From positions 451,090 through 515,089 of the forward strand of contig BFEA01000611.1 of NCBI GenBank assembly GCA_003427395.1: a stretch of 64,000 nt of DNA. Direction: 5' to 3'. Of this stretch, positions 9,511 through 20,976 are shown one piece after another. Origin of the DNA: Chara braunii. Its lineage: Eukaryota; Streptophyta; Charophyceae; Charales; Characeae. The notes beneath the pieces were generated by a model. That model did no database searches. It saw nothing but the letters and a program-made list of their open reading frames with translations, and was not told where the DNA came from. How positions within the stretch are numbered: position 1 is the first letter of the stretch; each line of letters opens with the position of its first letter. The position numbers and the translations under genes were made by a program.

Positions 9511-10776
9511 TGGTTCAAACTGCACTCATTGGTTCTTCGCAATAGCTGTTCGGTGCTTCGCATGAGGTGTGGGGTAGTGATAAGGCTTGGGTTTGGAATG
9601 TGAGGTGGCCCAGGGTCGTGTGGGCATGCCAAGAAGCTATGTGGTGACAGTAGGGGTGTACGCTGGATGATGAGAGCTCGCTGATGTGGCATTTAAGCTG
9701 AGGTGGAACTGCATTCTGCTGTTTGTTGTGCCGAGGCAAAGACCGGTCATCATAAATGCACGTCAGGTTGCCGGTGAGATATCTGTGGTTGGGGGCAGCA
9801 TTATGAGGTATGTTACTCTCTTCCTTATCTACCGTCTCCATTACTTCTTACCGTGCGGAAGTGAGTTTTGTCTTGAGAGTCCTCTCAATGTGAGGTGTCG
9901 CGAGCGCTCAACCTTGAGATTCGACATTCTTCTTGGGCAGCAAGCTGGTGGGAGACGGGCGAAGCCTCTGAAGGGCCCTGGACGAAGCACTCGGGTCATG
10001 GTCACCATGCCAACCCGCTGGGACTAGTACACGCATGCTTTGCCGCAAGTCCTTGGTTCTGCTGTTGCGCAATACAGGTCGTATCGGGCATGCCAGCCCT
10101 TTGACAGACGCTCACCAGACCGTCTATAAATATTTCTGGCGGGTTCCGGTGTTGAACCCTGGCTGTGATCGTTGTCCTGTCTGTGACATTAAATAATTCT
10201 TGAGGACCTTGGGGGCTGTCCTTAAACTGCCTCTTGATCAGCCAGATCAAACCAGTTGTAAGGCTCGTTGCATGCGAGGATAAACAAAGTGCAGGGGCTG
10301 GCAGGTTCGGTATAGACTTGGGGCACAGGGGTGGGCCGGATTGCACAGCTTCAAACACGCTGCTCAACCAGATGCCTAGGAACGTCGACACAAAGTGACT
10401 ACTCAAGAGGGATACAGGGAAAGGGTTGGATTCCGGTAACTGTTCGCGATGGCATTAATTAGATAAACTGTCATCCAGCATACATCTCTGCAGGAGATGT
10501 TATTTTTATTTTTGATTATTTAGTTGTTACGGACTTGTCTAACAACTGACAGACAGCTGCAGATAGAGTAGTAAATCCTTGCTGCATGAAATCTGTTTCA
10601 GAGTAATATAAAAATAGATTTAGTATTCCTTGTAGAACCTGACATTGATCGCTGGTTACCACTTGACCACTTCTTCTTAGGCTTACCGAATTTAGAGTCA
10701 GACATTAATCGGTTGTGTATCCAGCTGAGGTAGGATCCAGTGTGGGTTCTAGTTTAGACTACACACACTGTAGCTC
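9511..10776 (+). other. Untranslated leader of element A
   Basis: A 1.27-kb stretch between the primer site and the first gag ATG, with no supported coding region. Long leaders are usual in plant gypsy elements and would hold the packaging signal. Confidence 0.6.
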
Positions 10777-12651
10777 ATGAGTGAAGCTGTCAATAGCGAG
10801 GAGGAGTTAGGTCCGGGAGACGAAAGGAGACTGCTAAGGGAAGCCAGGGCAAGGGAGATATTGCGGAGAGCAAGAGTAGCTGCAGCTAGTGCTGGGGCTA
10901 GGACCGAGGTCAGCACAGGCACAGCTATGGCTACTTCTTCCACAGTGTCACAGACCGTGTCCCAGGCCTCTTCGTCAGGAACGAGTCAGGGTACCCAAGG
11001 TATGGTTAGTCAATTTGTTGGCTTGCAAATCAGCCAGCAACCTCAACTCTCAGTAGAGGATTATGAGATCCTCCAGGTAGAAGAGCTTCATAACGAGTTG
11101 CAGAAGCAACTGAGAGAGGCAGCGGAGAGAAGGCAAAGGGCTATACTTAGAAAAGCTAGACTAGGGAGTAGGAGACAGGAGCTAAGCAAATTAGAAGCAT
11201 TAGATGAGTCCACACTTGATCCTGCTATGCAAGCACTGCGTAACTCGCTGCTTTGCATGGCTGAAACGCAGGTTGTCCAGCAGGAAGTGCTGGCTGAACT
11301 AGTGGCAGGCCAGAGACAAATTTTGGTTGCACTGTAGGCTCCTCGTCCTATGATGAGACAACCTCAATGTGTTGTTGTTCCCCCTTCAGTTGCGGGTCCC
11401 TCAGTGACGCCGTCGCCGGTAGGGCCCTCTTTCTCACCCATGTATGGCATCCCTCTTTCAAGCAGTCAACCAGTAGTTAGTGGTCCGGTTCTTATCTCTT
11501 CTACCGTACCATCTAGGACAGTGGCAGCTACAGTGCCAATGTCTGGACAGCCGCAGGCTAGCGTGCAGCAACCTGTGTCAGTGGCTATGCAACCACTGCA
11601 GCAATCGCCTGGGCAGATCCAACCTATGCAGTGGATGCCCAAGATACCCTTGCTAAGTCCTAAGCCCTTCTCTGACGACAAGAAAAACGACGAGGACCTG
11701 GATACCTGGGTGAGGACTGTACCTACCTATGTGAGGCACAAGCTCACCAGGCCAGAGCAAGAAGTCATAGTTGTTGCCTCCTTTTTAGAGGATCGGCAGC
11801 GTGTTGGTTGAATGGCTTAGTGCAACAACAGGGCTACGGTCAGAACTTCGATGCCTGGGCCCAGGCCTAGACATTGGAAGACTTTGTACGGTCTGTGTAT
11901 AATAGGTGGCATGACCCTCAAGGGGCTCAGAAGGTCACCGACGCGATCAACAATCTTTGTGCCAAAAGGTACAAAAATGTTCGTGAAATCACAGATACCG
12001 TAGAACGTCTGCTCGTGGTACCTGGCGTGCGCTACGACCAGCAGGTACTCCTCACGGATTACTTGAGATGTCGGCCTTCAGAGGTTAGGACTAAGCTGGT
12101 GGATGAGGCCTACGTCGACCAACACAATTTCGCTTCTTTCAGCAAGAAGGCCTTAGATATAGAGGCAAAGCTTGGGTCCACGCATCACAGTCAGGGAGAT
12201 GGTAGGAGGAAGAAACTTCCCCAAGACTGGAAGAAGAAGGGTCAGCTAATGTTCGTCGATCATGATGGTCAGACAACGGAAATTGACGACTTCTTAGACC
12301 TTGGGGATGAGACAGAGCATGACGGGGCCAATGAGACTTCGGATGGGGGAGTTGTGGCCCCTATCAAAGAAAAGGCTAGGGGGACCGGGAAGAAGAAGGT
12401 AGGCCGGTCTACGGGTTCAGGGCGACCAAGGAACACCCACATGGGTTAAACTTGGTTTAGAATACGAGGTGTGGAGGGACAGAGTTGCTAGGGTCACCTG
12501 TATGAACTGTGGCAACTATGGCCACACGTCCAGAACGTGCCGAGGTAAGAAAGTCCTAACGAAGGTAGCCTCTCCAACGGTGGTGGGACTATCATCGAAC
12601 CCTGACAATGCTTCTGCGAGCACTTCGCAGGGAAACACCTCGGGCCAGTAG
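10777..12651 (+). pseudogene. Element A gag (broken)
   Basis: The capsid/nucleocapsid polyprotein begins at ATG 10777 in frame 1, with an acidic start and an Arg/Glu/Gln-rich coiled-coil-like region (about residues 90-140). A TAG at 11335 interrupts it. The same frame continues to 11811 with a Pro/Ser/Val/Gln-rich linker. Frame 3 (11874-12449) holds the core gag helices, and frame 1 (12469-12651) the CCHC zinc knuckle CMNCGNYGHTSRTC (12499-12540, C-X2-C-X4-H-X4-C). That makes at least two frameshifts and one stop, so no intact Gag is possible. Confidence 0.88.
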
Positions 12652-12709
12652 GAGTTTTAGTTGCTCTTACCCGTGCTGAAGTGGTAACGTTGCCTACCCA
12701 CTTCAGGCG

Positions 12710-13200
12710 TTGGCCAAGGCTAGTGACCCATACATTGCCCCACAAACACATTCAGACCCACCGACACTCTGTTCGAGAGATGTGTCTGAGTCCTTAGAGG
12801 AGTTACAGTTTGAGTGGTCCAGGAGGGACCCCAGAGACTCCTGGGCGATGATCAGTAGAGGTCCAAAGGGTGAACATTTCGTGGTAGAGGTCAATGTAGG
12901 TGGCCACAAGGTAGGTGCCTTCGTGGACATAGGCTCAAGTGCAGCGGCTTAGCAGAACTGTAGCTTCTACGCTAGCCAACAAGCACAAAATGTTAGTCCA
13001 AAACTATGTCAAGGACGTAGTATGTACCTTCTCTTATGGAGGAGGGGAAGTGAGACATAAAATCTCATTCCTCGTTAGCGATGAACTGCCCTTCGATATG
13101 TAGCTAGGCATGTACTACCTCGAGGTTGCTCAACCTCAATTCGATTGGGATAGGAAGGTGTTGGATACACAAGCTGCCAAATGGTAGGACCGTTAGACTG
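12710..13200 (+). pseudogene. Element A retropepsin-type protease (broken)
   Basis: Frame 2 (12710-12952) contains the aspartic protease active-site stretch AFVDIGSSAA (normally D-T/S-G-A/S) and ends at a TAG. The partner motif near the domain end, LPFDM-stop-LGMYYLE (about 13086-13120), sits in frame 3 with a TAG where the family usually has I or V. So the domain is spread over two frames with at least two stops. It would have cleaved the Gag-Pol polyprotein. Confidence 0.82.
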
Positions 13201-14250
13201 CAAAAGTTTAAAGCTAGCAGTCTCGTGGAAAACTACGGTTGCATGTGTGCCTCCTCTTTCTATACCTACTATAAGCAAAATCGCGAGGAGGGCATGTATC
13301 TAGTCTTTGTCTCTGAGAAAGGGGAGGCCGTAAAATCACCCCTAAAGATAGAATCAGTCGTCGCTAAGTATCCTGACCTTTTTGAGGAGCCTACAGGAGT
13401 GGTAGAAAGGGAGGTGGTCCATGCAATAGAAGTTATCCCAGGTAGTAAGGTACCTAGAGGATGAATCTATAAGATGTCTCTTGCGGAGTTGGATGAGCTC
13501 CGCCGCCAGCTCAAAAAGCTCACAGGGAAGGGATGGATTCGGCCTAGTACCTCCCCATACGATGCACCAGTCTTATTTGTTCCTAAGAAGGGAGGTACCT
13601 TAAGGATGTGCATTGACTGTAGGGGCCTCAATGCCATCACCGTGAAGAACGCGGAGCCCCTACCCCGCATCGACGACCTACTGGATAGAGTGCAGGGATG
13701 CTGTTACTTCACCAAGATAGATATGAAGTCTGGATACCACCAAATTGCCATTAGACCTGAGGACCAATGCAAAACGGCTTTTCAGACCAGGTACAGTCTG
13801 TACGAGTTTGTGGTAATGCTCTTTAGCCTATGCAATGCACCTGGGACATTACAGCATGCGATGAATAGGATTTTTCATGAATACTTGGACAAGTTTATCG
13901 CCGTGTACCTCGATGATATCCTTAGCTTTAGTAAGACTGTAGAGGAGAATGCTGAGCACTTCAAAATAGTGCTAGGTCTCCTAAGACAGCACCAGTACAA
14001 GATTAACTTGGAGAAATGCAAGTTCGGTCGCACCAAGATCTTGTACTTGGGTCATGAAATCTCCTCGGATGGATTGAGGCCGGATGATGCTAAGGTGACC
14101 AGCATACGAGATTGGCCCAGGCCTCAGACTGTTACTGAGGCCCGATCGTTTTGGGGGATGACGGGCTACTATTTTCCGTTTGTGAAAAACTATAGTACTA
14201 TAGCTTCCCCATTAACAGATCTAACTCGACTTGACACCCCTTGGGAGTAG
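13126..14250 (+). pseudogene. Element A reverse transcriptase (near-complete, stop-interrupted)
   Basis: Frame 1 runs through the linker (13126-13464, ending TGA) into the RT domain from 13474. Visible motifs are SPYDAPVLFVPKKGG, RMCIDCRGLNAIT, the catalytic-region KIDMKSGYHQI, the YLDD box in VYLDDIL (about 13906-13926), LEKCKFG and YLGHEIS. The usual VMPFGLCNAP is changed to VMLFSLCNAP, which would probably hurt activity. A TAG at 14248 stands where the family has Trp. This is the most intact part of the element. Confidence 0.95.
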
Positions 14251-14720
14251 ACTGAAGAGTGTGAAGCAAGCTTTAAGAAATTGAAGTATGCTCTGACACA
14301 CTATGAAGTCCTCAAACTTCCAGATCCTGATAAGCCCTTTGTTGTGACCAGAGACGCCAGCCAATATGGCATAGGCGCGATCCTTGCGCAAAAGGAGGGG
14401 CCAAAGTTGAGACCGGTCGCGTATATGAGTAAAAAGATGTCATCTCAGAAACTAGCTAGGTCGACTAATGAGCGTGAGCTCTATGTCCTATAGCAAGCGC
14501 TGGTCCACTGGAGACACTATCTCCTTGGCAATTTTTTCTATGTAAGATCTGACCATAAGACCTTGCGCTGGATCAAAACATAGTCGGTACTCTCAGACGC
14601 ACTCAAGAGATGGATACAAGTGATAGACATGTATGACTACCAACTTGACCCTATCAAGGGAGAGGACAACAAAGTGGCTGATGCGCTATCGCGTAGGGCA
14701 GATTATCTGAGGGCCTTAGT
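14251..14720 (+). pseudogene. Element A RNase H (stop-interrupted)
   Basis: Same frame as the RT. Motifs are VVTRDASQYGIGAIL (an Arg inserted or substituted in the usual V.TDAS), VAYMSKKM, NERELYVL, then a TAG (14491), HWRHYLLGN, RSDHKTLRWI and another TAG (about 14581), then EDNKVADALSRR. The catalytic Asp, Glu and Asp positions can all be placed. It would degrade RNA in the RNA-DNA hybrid. Confidence 0.92.
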
Positions 14721-14759
14721 AACCGAGTTTGACATATCTGAGGACCTAACTCGATCATT

Positions 14760-15950
14760 GGTGGAAGCCTATCAACAAGATCCAGTTATGTCTGAGATCA
14801 TCCGTAAATTTCAAGCGAAGGACAAAGTGACTTCAGATGAATTTACGATGGTTGACGGCTTGTTGTTTCTTGAGAAGGCAGGGAATAAAAGACTGTGTGT
14901 TCCCAATAGTGAGTTTTTGCGTAGTTTATTTCTAGGAGAGTGTCATGATGCAACTGGTCATTTTGGCTATAGGAAGACATCAGCTAACCTAGTACAGAGA
15001 TTCCGGTGGTCAACTATGATGCAAGATGCCAAGAGGTACGTTGAAACCTGTCAGTTTTGCGAACAGGACAAACCTAGGACTCAGGCTCCACTCGGGCTCA
15101 TCAAGCCCTTGCCGATTGATTCCTTAAGGTCCTGGGCAGAGTGTGTCCATGGACTTCATGGATACTCTTGTGACCACCAGGTCCGGGAAAAGGCACATCT
15201 TCAATATAGTAGACTGTTTTTCCAAGTATGCAAGACTAATTGCTATGCCAGAAACTGTTAAGACTGACTAAGTCATCAGACTATTTATGGAAAATTGGGT
15301 ATGGGACTTCGACTTACCCAAGTCTATCGTCAGTGATAGGGATGTTCGTTTCACCAGCGAACTGTGGCAAAACACAGCCCAGCAGATGGGAACCAAACTA
15401 TAGATGACATCAGGGAACCACCCTGAGTAAAATGGAGAGGTGGAGCAAATGAACCTAGTAGTACAGCACTTGCTTCGGCATTACATTAAGCCAAGCCAGG
15501 ATGACTGGGACAAGAAGCTACCACTCGTCGCCAGCCTGTACAACAACGTTGTGCACAGCTCTACTGGCAAGACTCCCAACCAACTGCATCTTGGTTGGAA
15601 GCCCAGATCCGCCCTTGATTTTCTACTACCTAGAAATCAGGTAACTGCAGCACCAGGCAGCATAGAGTTTGTTGTCAGATACGAATAGATGCTGGAACAG
15701 ACCGTTGAACACATTAGAAAGTCTCAAGATGCTATGATTGCATCTGAGAACAAACACAGATGGCCTTCTAATTTTCAGGTAGGAGACAGAGTCTGGGTCA
15801 AGTCATATGAACTGGGACAGGAAGTTGGAATCTCCAAAAAACTAATGCCACAGTACTTCGGTCCGTGGGAGGTCCTAGATATAGTGGGGGATCAGGTAGA
15901 CGGACCCTCCTATGTGATTTGCATCCCACCACATTTATGCACACATCCTG
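14760..15950 (+). pseudogene. Element A integrase (frameshift and stops)
   Basis: The zinc-binding part is in frame 1: CHDATGHFGYRKT, WSTMMQDAKRYVETCQFCEQ (about 14940-15070). A frameshift near 15130-15148 moves the rest to frame 2. There the core shows a first Asp in SMDFMD, a second in IVSDRDVRF, and the catalytic Glu region NGEVEQMN, with stops at about 15268, 15401 and 15428. DRVWVKS and QYFGPWEVLDIVG, typical of the C-terminal domain, follow from about 15788. Confidence 0.92.
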
Positions 15951-16261
15951 TTTTCCATGCCCCAAAGCTGGCACCTTTCGCAGAGTCTGCACAGTTCCCT
16001 TCCAGACGGTCAATGCTGGCCCCAACCATGGATGGCGAAGTGGACATCGACCAAATCGTGGAGCATCGAGTGATGCCTGTTCCTCCACCACCGGGCAGAG
16101 GCCGCCCTCCTAAGCCAAAAATGCAATACCGGGTCAGATTCAGACATCATCTGGATCCCAACGGAGATCGGTGGTTCACCAGAGAAGAACTCATGAGAAC
16201 TGCACCTCAAGTCATTGCAGGCTACGAAAGAGATCTCAAAGGGAATATGCCTGCAGAATAG
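15951..16261 (+). pseudogene. Element A chromodomain
   Basis: At the C terminus of the same frame (stop at 16259): IDQIVEHRVMP, a Pro/Gly/Arg linker, then MQYRVRFRHH, DRWFTREEL and VIAGYERDLKG. The IV.HR - YRVRF - W - VI..YE layout is that of chromodomains found at the integrase ends of chromoviruses, which steer integration toward particular chromatin. The domain itself has no stop. Confidence 0.8.
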
Positions 16262-16288
16262 AAGACTTCTCAGAGGACTATCGAAGTA

Positions 16289-16301
16289 CAGGAGGAGGGA
16301 A
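16289..16301 (+). promoter_or_regulatory. Polypurine tract of element A
   Basis: The purine run AGGAGGAGGGAA lies directly before the 3' LTR, as expected for the plus-strand cDNA primer. Confidence 0.85.
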
Positions 16302-17235
16302 TGTGAGGATCTGGGTCCCCGGCAGGCCTAAGGGCCCCCTATTGCATACGTGCCCGCCCTAAGTGAAGGCGGGCCTAACAAATCATGAGAGGCCCTCGAC
16401 TGTCAATTTCGTATTTGGGGGTCCAGACAGTTGCGACGCGCCAGTTGGTTAAGGGAAATACAGGCCGAGCAACAAAGACATTCCACGGCCTTTTGGGCCT
16501 TTCCAAGAATGCAGGCCCTGGGCGAGAATCGCAGCCTCATACACTGACAGTTGGGAGGCCCAACCGAAAGAGGCCCAGTAGCTGCAACACAAGAGCAGCA
16601 TCCTGGGGCCTACCGGAAGCTTCTGGGCCCAGGCCAGTCCAGACAGGCTGCGAAGGCAGGAGGCTCTTTCCATATAGGAAAGAGCTCGCCACCGGCCACC
16701 GGCGGCCTCATTTGTGCACTTGCATGCTAGCGGCAGCGCTGCTGGAGCGGACGCTCGTGGCCTGCTGCTGGCGCTGAGAGGCCCGTGCGGTCGTGTGTTG
16801 GAGAAGGGCGCTGCTGAGGGCAGCGCCATAGCCCAGCCTCCATAGCTGGCTTGGGCTTGGACTACAGTGAGGCGCAGGGGGTTGGTCTTCGGGTGTACAG
16901 AGGGAAGACATGGGTGTAAGACGAGGGAGAGAGAGAAGGATGATGATGATGATGATGATGTGAGGGCACATACCTGGTATTGGCGATGGTCTGCTACGGG
17001 CGACATCTTCAAGTACTTTTTGGGCTGCTGACGTCAACAGTTGCATTGTCGATTAGTAGGCTAGTAGTAGCGGTGTAGGGAGTAGTCTGGGCGCCGAGCG
17101 CCAAGACTTAGTAGGGAGAAGGACCTGGATGGATACATATGTTGGTGGTGGCGAGAGCAAGCTCTCACGATCTGGCTTTCAATGTGATTGTGCAATCTGA
17201 ATATTGTTATCTCGCTATTGCTCATTTTCCTTGCA
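16302..17235 (+). repeat. 3' LTR of element A
   Basis: It matches the 5' LTR closely from TGTGAGGATCTGGG to CCTTGCA. Differences are mainly indels: it lacks the 70-base 5' LTR block and has small additions such as a repeated CACCGGC (about 16690) and AGACTT (about 17104). Confidence 0.95.
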
Positions 17236-17244
17236 GGAGTCTGT

Positions 17245-18492
17245 TGTCGATATTTTTTCTAAATCGGAGAATTTGCAATAAAGTTGAATAAACTCAGTCC
17301 AAATCTGTGTGGCCACGAGCTGCTAGTCGTCACTTTTGGTCAAAGGTGTGAAACAGCGGTCCAAAGTCACGCCTCAAGTCTGAGAGAAGTCGAGAGATGG
17401 TTAACAGAGCCCTAAATTTTCAGGGTTTTCCCAGGCTCAAATGCACTTTTCAGGGTTGGGGGGTTCGACCGGGGCCTGAAAAGTGGGGGTACATGTTAAC
17501 CACTTGTGAAGTTGTGAGGCGTAAGGTCAAGGGGTACCCAGGGCAGGGCCAGAAACAGCATCCAGAGACCCCACGCGCGGTACTTGACTCAAGAGTTAGA
17601 CCAAGCACAGGGGAAGAGGCAGGCCCAAAGTCAAAGTCAACCCGCTGGTCAGCCACGGCTGTCAATCAGATACACATCATTGGTTGTCTCCACGCATCGA
17701 GAAGATTGTGGTACCAGTGGGGCACAAGGAAAGCATGGGACAGCGCTGCATCCAGGCCATTGACTTTCAGATAATCTGGGCCGTTGACCCAAGGAGGCTG
17801 GAGGCTTGTCAACGCAAGTCAACACTGTAAACAGTTGACCCGGCTACCATGGAGATCATTCTGCCTTGCGCTGGCTCGATGCTAGTGCTGTATCGTGAGG
17901 CTGCTAGAGTGGAACGCTGGCGCCAGGCACCTCTGGAGGGCGCCAGACTAGAGGGAGATTATGCTGCCGCGGCCATAGCAAAGTTGTTGTAGACTAGATG
18001 ATGAGGATTGGCGAGGAGGAGGAGGAGGATCTTGGCTGTGAGACTGACGGGAGATGTGGGGAAGCTTACCTGGACTCCCTGGCGACGACACGTGTGATCT
18101 GCTGCTGTCTCCACGAAGGTGAGGAAGTGCTGCGCCATCCTCCATATCTGATTGCTGATGTGGAGGGAGGATGGGCACACTGCTATGATCTGCACACTAA
18201 CTATGTCAGAGGACGTCAGAGGGAGAAGCCCGAAGTGGGAGTGGGAGAAAGGGAGACCTACATGTACTATTGATTATCCTTGAGACTCTCCTCCTCTTCT
18301 CTGTCTTTTCTCTGCCCCTGCTCTTCTTCTCTCGTGCTCTCGTTTGATGGGTCAATAGTCACAATACTCCTGAATTGTGCACATGATCAGGACATGGACT
18401 TGTAATTGCTCTTGGAGACTTCATGAGTCACTCTGGGTTCAGACTTTCATTGCATTGCTGATTGTCTTTTCGAAGAGACTGGGTTCATTACA
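17245..18492 (+). repeat. 5' LTR of element B
   Basis: Shared with 26120-27244: ATAAACTCAGTCCAAATCTG, TTTTGGTCAAAGG, AAGTCAACCCGCTGGTCAG, TGGAGATCATTCTGCCTTG, GGGAGATTATG, GTCAGAGG, ATTGTGCACATGATC, ending TTCATTACA. It contains a roughly 105-bp insertion (17398-17502) absent from the other LTR. Confidence 0.9.
17398..17502. mobile_element. Small palindromic insertion in the 5' LTR of B
   Basis: It starts TGGTTAACA and ends TGTTAACCA, a perfect 9-bp terminal inverted repeat, and further in TTTTCAGG pairs with CCTGAAAA. The 3' LTR of B lacks it at the equivalent place. The form is that of a tiny MITE, but I see no clean target duplication. Confidence 0.55.
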
Positions 18493-18493
18493 A

Positions 18494-18508
18494 TTTGGCA
18501 ACAGAGCA
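18494..18508 (+). promoter_or_regulatory. Primer-binding site of element B
   Basis: TTTGGCAACAGAGCA follows the LTR end. It resembles the plant-type TTGGTATCAGAGC site but differs at several positions, so the primer tRNA is uncertain. Confidence 0.6.
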
Positions 18509-18551
18509 GTATTATCCTACCCTGCACGCTGCTATTTGTGACATTGGACGT

Positions 18552-18586
<35 letters not shown>

Positions 18587-18587
18587 T
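18552..18587. repeat. (GAT)n microsatellite
   Basis: About eleven GAT triplets in the leader of element B. Shorter GAT runs occur in the LTRs of element A. Confidence 0.97.
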
Positions 18588-18689
18588 GATGGTTGTCAGC
18601 CGTGGAGAAGGAGAGAGGCATTATTGTTATTATTATTTGCTGCTTGGCAGTTCAGCGGCGGGCAGACAAATTTTAGTGCCACATGGCTA

Positions 18690-19215
18690 AGTGATTGCTG
18701 ATGTGGCACTGGAGAGAGAGACTGGCGAGAAGTGGAAGGAGTGCTGATGTGGCGGAAGGGAGATATTGAAGTGGCACTTACCGACACCTACCGAGTTAAG
18801 ACAAGGACGATGGCTGATCATTGAGGTGGCAGGCACCTTGCTGACTTGGTCTACATTAGGATGCTGACGTGGATATTGGCTTGCTGACATGGCAGGCATT
18901 ATTGTGCCATTGTATACACTTCCTGCTGACGGCATGCTTCGCTGCAGAGGTGGCATTGCTGACGAGGCACCTCCATGCAGAACAGCGAGGTGCTATTACT
19001 GATGTGGCATACTCCAGAAGAGCAGTGTGGTACTATTATTGATGCGGCACCTTCCAGATGAGTAGCGAAGTAATTGCTGACATGGTTCCTTCTTGAAGAT
19101 AAGGTGGTATACCACTGCTGACGTGGCATAGGCAGAGTCGATTGATGTGCTGACGTGGCACATTTCTGCTGACGTGGCGCACTTGTGGCATTGTGGAGCT
19201 AATGTGGCAGACCGC
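18690..19215. repeat. Array of about 15 TGCTGACGTGGCA-like motifs
   Basis: Copies close to GCTGACGTGGCA occur near 18698, 18743, 18768, 18821, 18839, 18863, 18882, 18924, 18947, 18957, 18999, 19040, 19075, 19117, 19149, 19168 and 19200, with spacing of about 20-60 bases and variation mainly at GACGT/GATGT/GACAT. TGACGTGGCA resembles plant bZIP-binding elements (TGACG plus ACGTGGC). The spacer sequences differ, so this is a motif array rather than a simple tandem repeat. Confidence 0.75.
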
Positions 19216-19229
19216 TGACACAAGGCTGG

Positions 19230-20975
19230 TGGAGAGAAGCCTTGCACGTGTTGGAATCAGGCGGGCGGTACAGCGGAAGCTAATGCTGTAGTGCCACGCG
19301 CCTGGACACGTGACACCGACATCTGCAAGTGAATGTGGAAGCAGCAGCAGCTAACAATTGTCCGGTTGATGTGTGTGTTGTTGTTGCTCCTTGTATACTT
19401 ACCTGTTGTGGGCTGTCTTGTGGATGATTGCGGACTAACCATTGTTGTGTTTGTCTTGATCCCACTGGCCGTGGCTTAGGAACCTGCACAGTCTCTCAGA
19501 GTAGAACGTCGTTAGTCATAATTAGCAGGCAAAGAGTTAGAAAATAGTGAAAAATCGTTATATAGAATTTCTGATGCTTTATTTATTTGTATTTCTTTAT
19601 TTCTTGCTGTATCTTTTGAAAATTTGTTTGTGGTTGAGGCCGTGGAATTAACTCTTGATTATTACGGTTTTATTGTGCTGTGATGACCCGACCAAACACG
19701 GACTGAGACACAGCTGATTTCTGAGTTTTGCTAAGTTCTCTAAGACTGTGTGTGTGTGCACGCGTGCTGGTCTGCATGTCTGTGTGAGTGCTTGTTGGCT
19801 TGAGTGTGTGTGTGACCCGCAACGGCACTTGTTCGTTCATTGGGCCCTCAGGGCCGGTACTTACCTGTGGCCGTGACATTGAGGACTGCAGCGGTAAAAA
19901 CACTGAAGTGCCTGGGGAAGAAGCCCGCAACACTTGAAGCAGCGGGGAAACACTCAAGTAGAGGCCCAGTAGTTGTAGGCTAGGTCTAGGCGGGCACCAA
20001 TCCAACCAGTCTGAGTCTAGGGCCTATACCGGTTGCTTGGAAGGCCGAGCGGCCTGGAAGTCACCGCCCAAGAGGCAAGCAGGCCGCTATATCTCCAGGT
20101 CGGGCGCACTGCCGGGGAAGGAGCAAGGACACGGAGGAGGAAGAAGACCAGGAGGAAGGGGGAGCAGCAGAGGTACTTAGCTGGCTATGGTGGCAGCCAT
20201 CTTCATCACCTTGGTGGGCGCTGCAGCAGGAAGGTCCCCGTGGGGGCAGAGCTACACCAAGAAGCTTTGAAGCAGAGTCAGGCATGGCGGCCTGAGCTAG
20301 AGCAGCCATAGCTGCTTTGTCCTTTGGACATCAGGGCAAGGCCCGAGTAGTCCGTCATAGCCTCGGCCTATGAGAATGAAGAGTGAGGGAGGCGGCCATG
20401 GCTATGGTGGACCTCAAGTGATACCTGCAGTAGAAGAGGGATTCGGACATTGATTCTGGTTCAGCCATTCAACATTGTACTATTATTTCTTGTGTGAATA
20501 AGAGAGGAGGAGTAAAGGAGGAGGAGAGTGTTTGGCGAAGAAGAAGAGCATTATCATTTGTCTATGCTGGTGTACATCATCTTGTTCTTCTTTCTTTCTT
20601 TCTTCTTCTTCTTCTTCTTACCCTCTCTCTCCTCTCAAGTTCATTCATTCTTTTTGCAATTGGACGGCATTGTAATCTGATGAATGTGTACTTCGAAATT
20701 GGCCAGGATCATAACAGTGCGGCATACTCATCTGCGAACATGGCGTACCTCTGGAAGTGTCTGCGTGCATCCATCCTGACCAGATTTATTCCTCTATTCT
20801 TCTTCCCCGTCTCTTATACATTTTTTTGCCGGCGAAGAAGAAGGAGAGGAATATGTGAAAACTATGGGTCAAACTAAGATGAAGAGAGAACAAATGCTAG
20901 GCCGTCTCCGCCAGTTGCTTACTTAGATGCACGATGCTGGCCCCAAAGCGGAACAGCATGTACCAGTTCGATCTG
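19230..20975 (+). other. Rest of the leader of element B, non-coding
   Basis: No supported coding region. It contains a TG-rich stretch (about 19750-19812) and (CTT)n tracts (about 20583-20620). It is unusually long for a gypsy leader (the leader totals about 2.4 kb). Confidence 0.5.
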
Positions 20976-20976
20976 T

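Larger units (their letters stand above)
8500..17235 (+). mobile_element. Ty3/gypsy LTR retrotransposon A, full length, non-functional
   Basis: The element is 8.7 kb, with two LTRs, a primer-binding site, gag, protease, RT, RNase H, integrase, chromodomain and polypurine tract in the Ty3/gypsy order, which assigns it to the chromovirus type. GGAG (or GGAGT) flanks both ends (8496-8500 and 17236-17240), consistent with a 5-bp target duplication. The LTRs are nearly identical apart from indels, implying a fairly recent insertion, yet coding regions carry at least ten in-frame stops and several frameshifts. It can only move if helped in trans. Confidence 0.93.

Noticed and set aside
13126-14250. 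Element A RT as an active enzyme
   Set aside because: PFG of the VMPFG region is replaced by LFS, the frame is bounded by stops, and the RNase H and integrase parts contain further stops and a frameshift.
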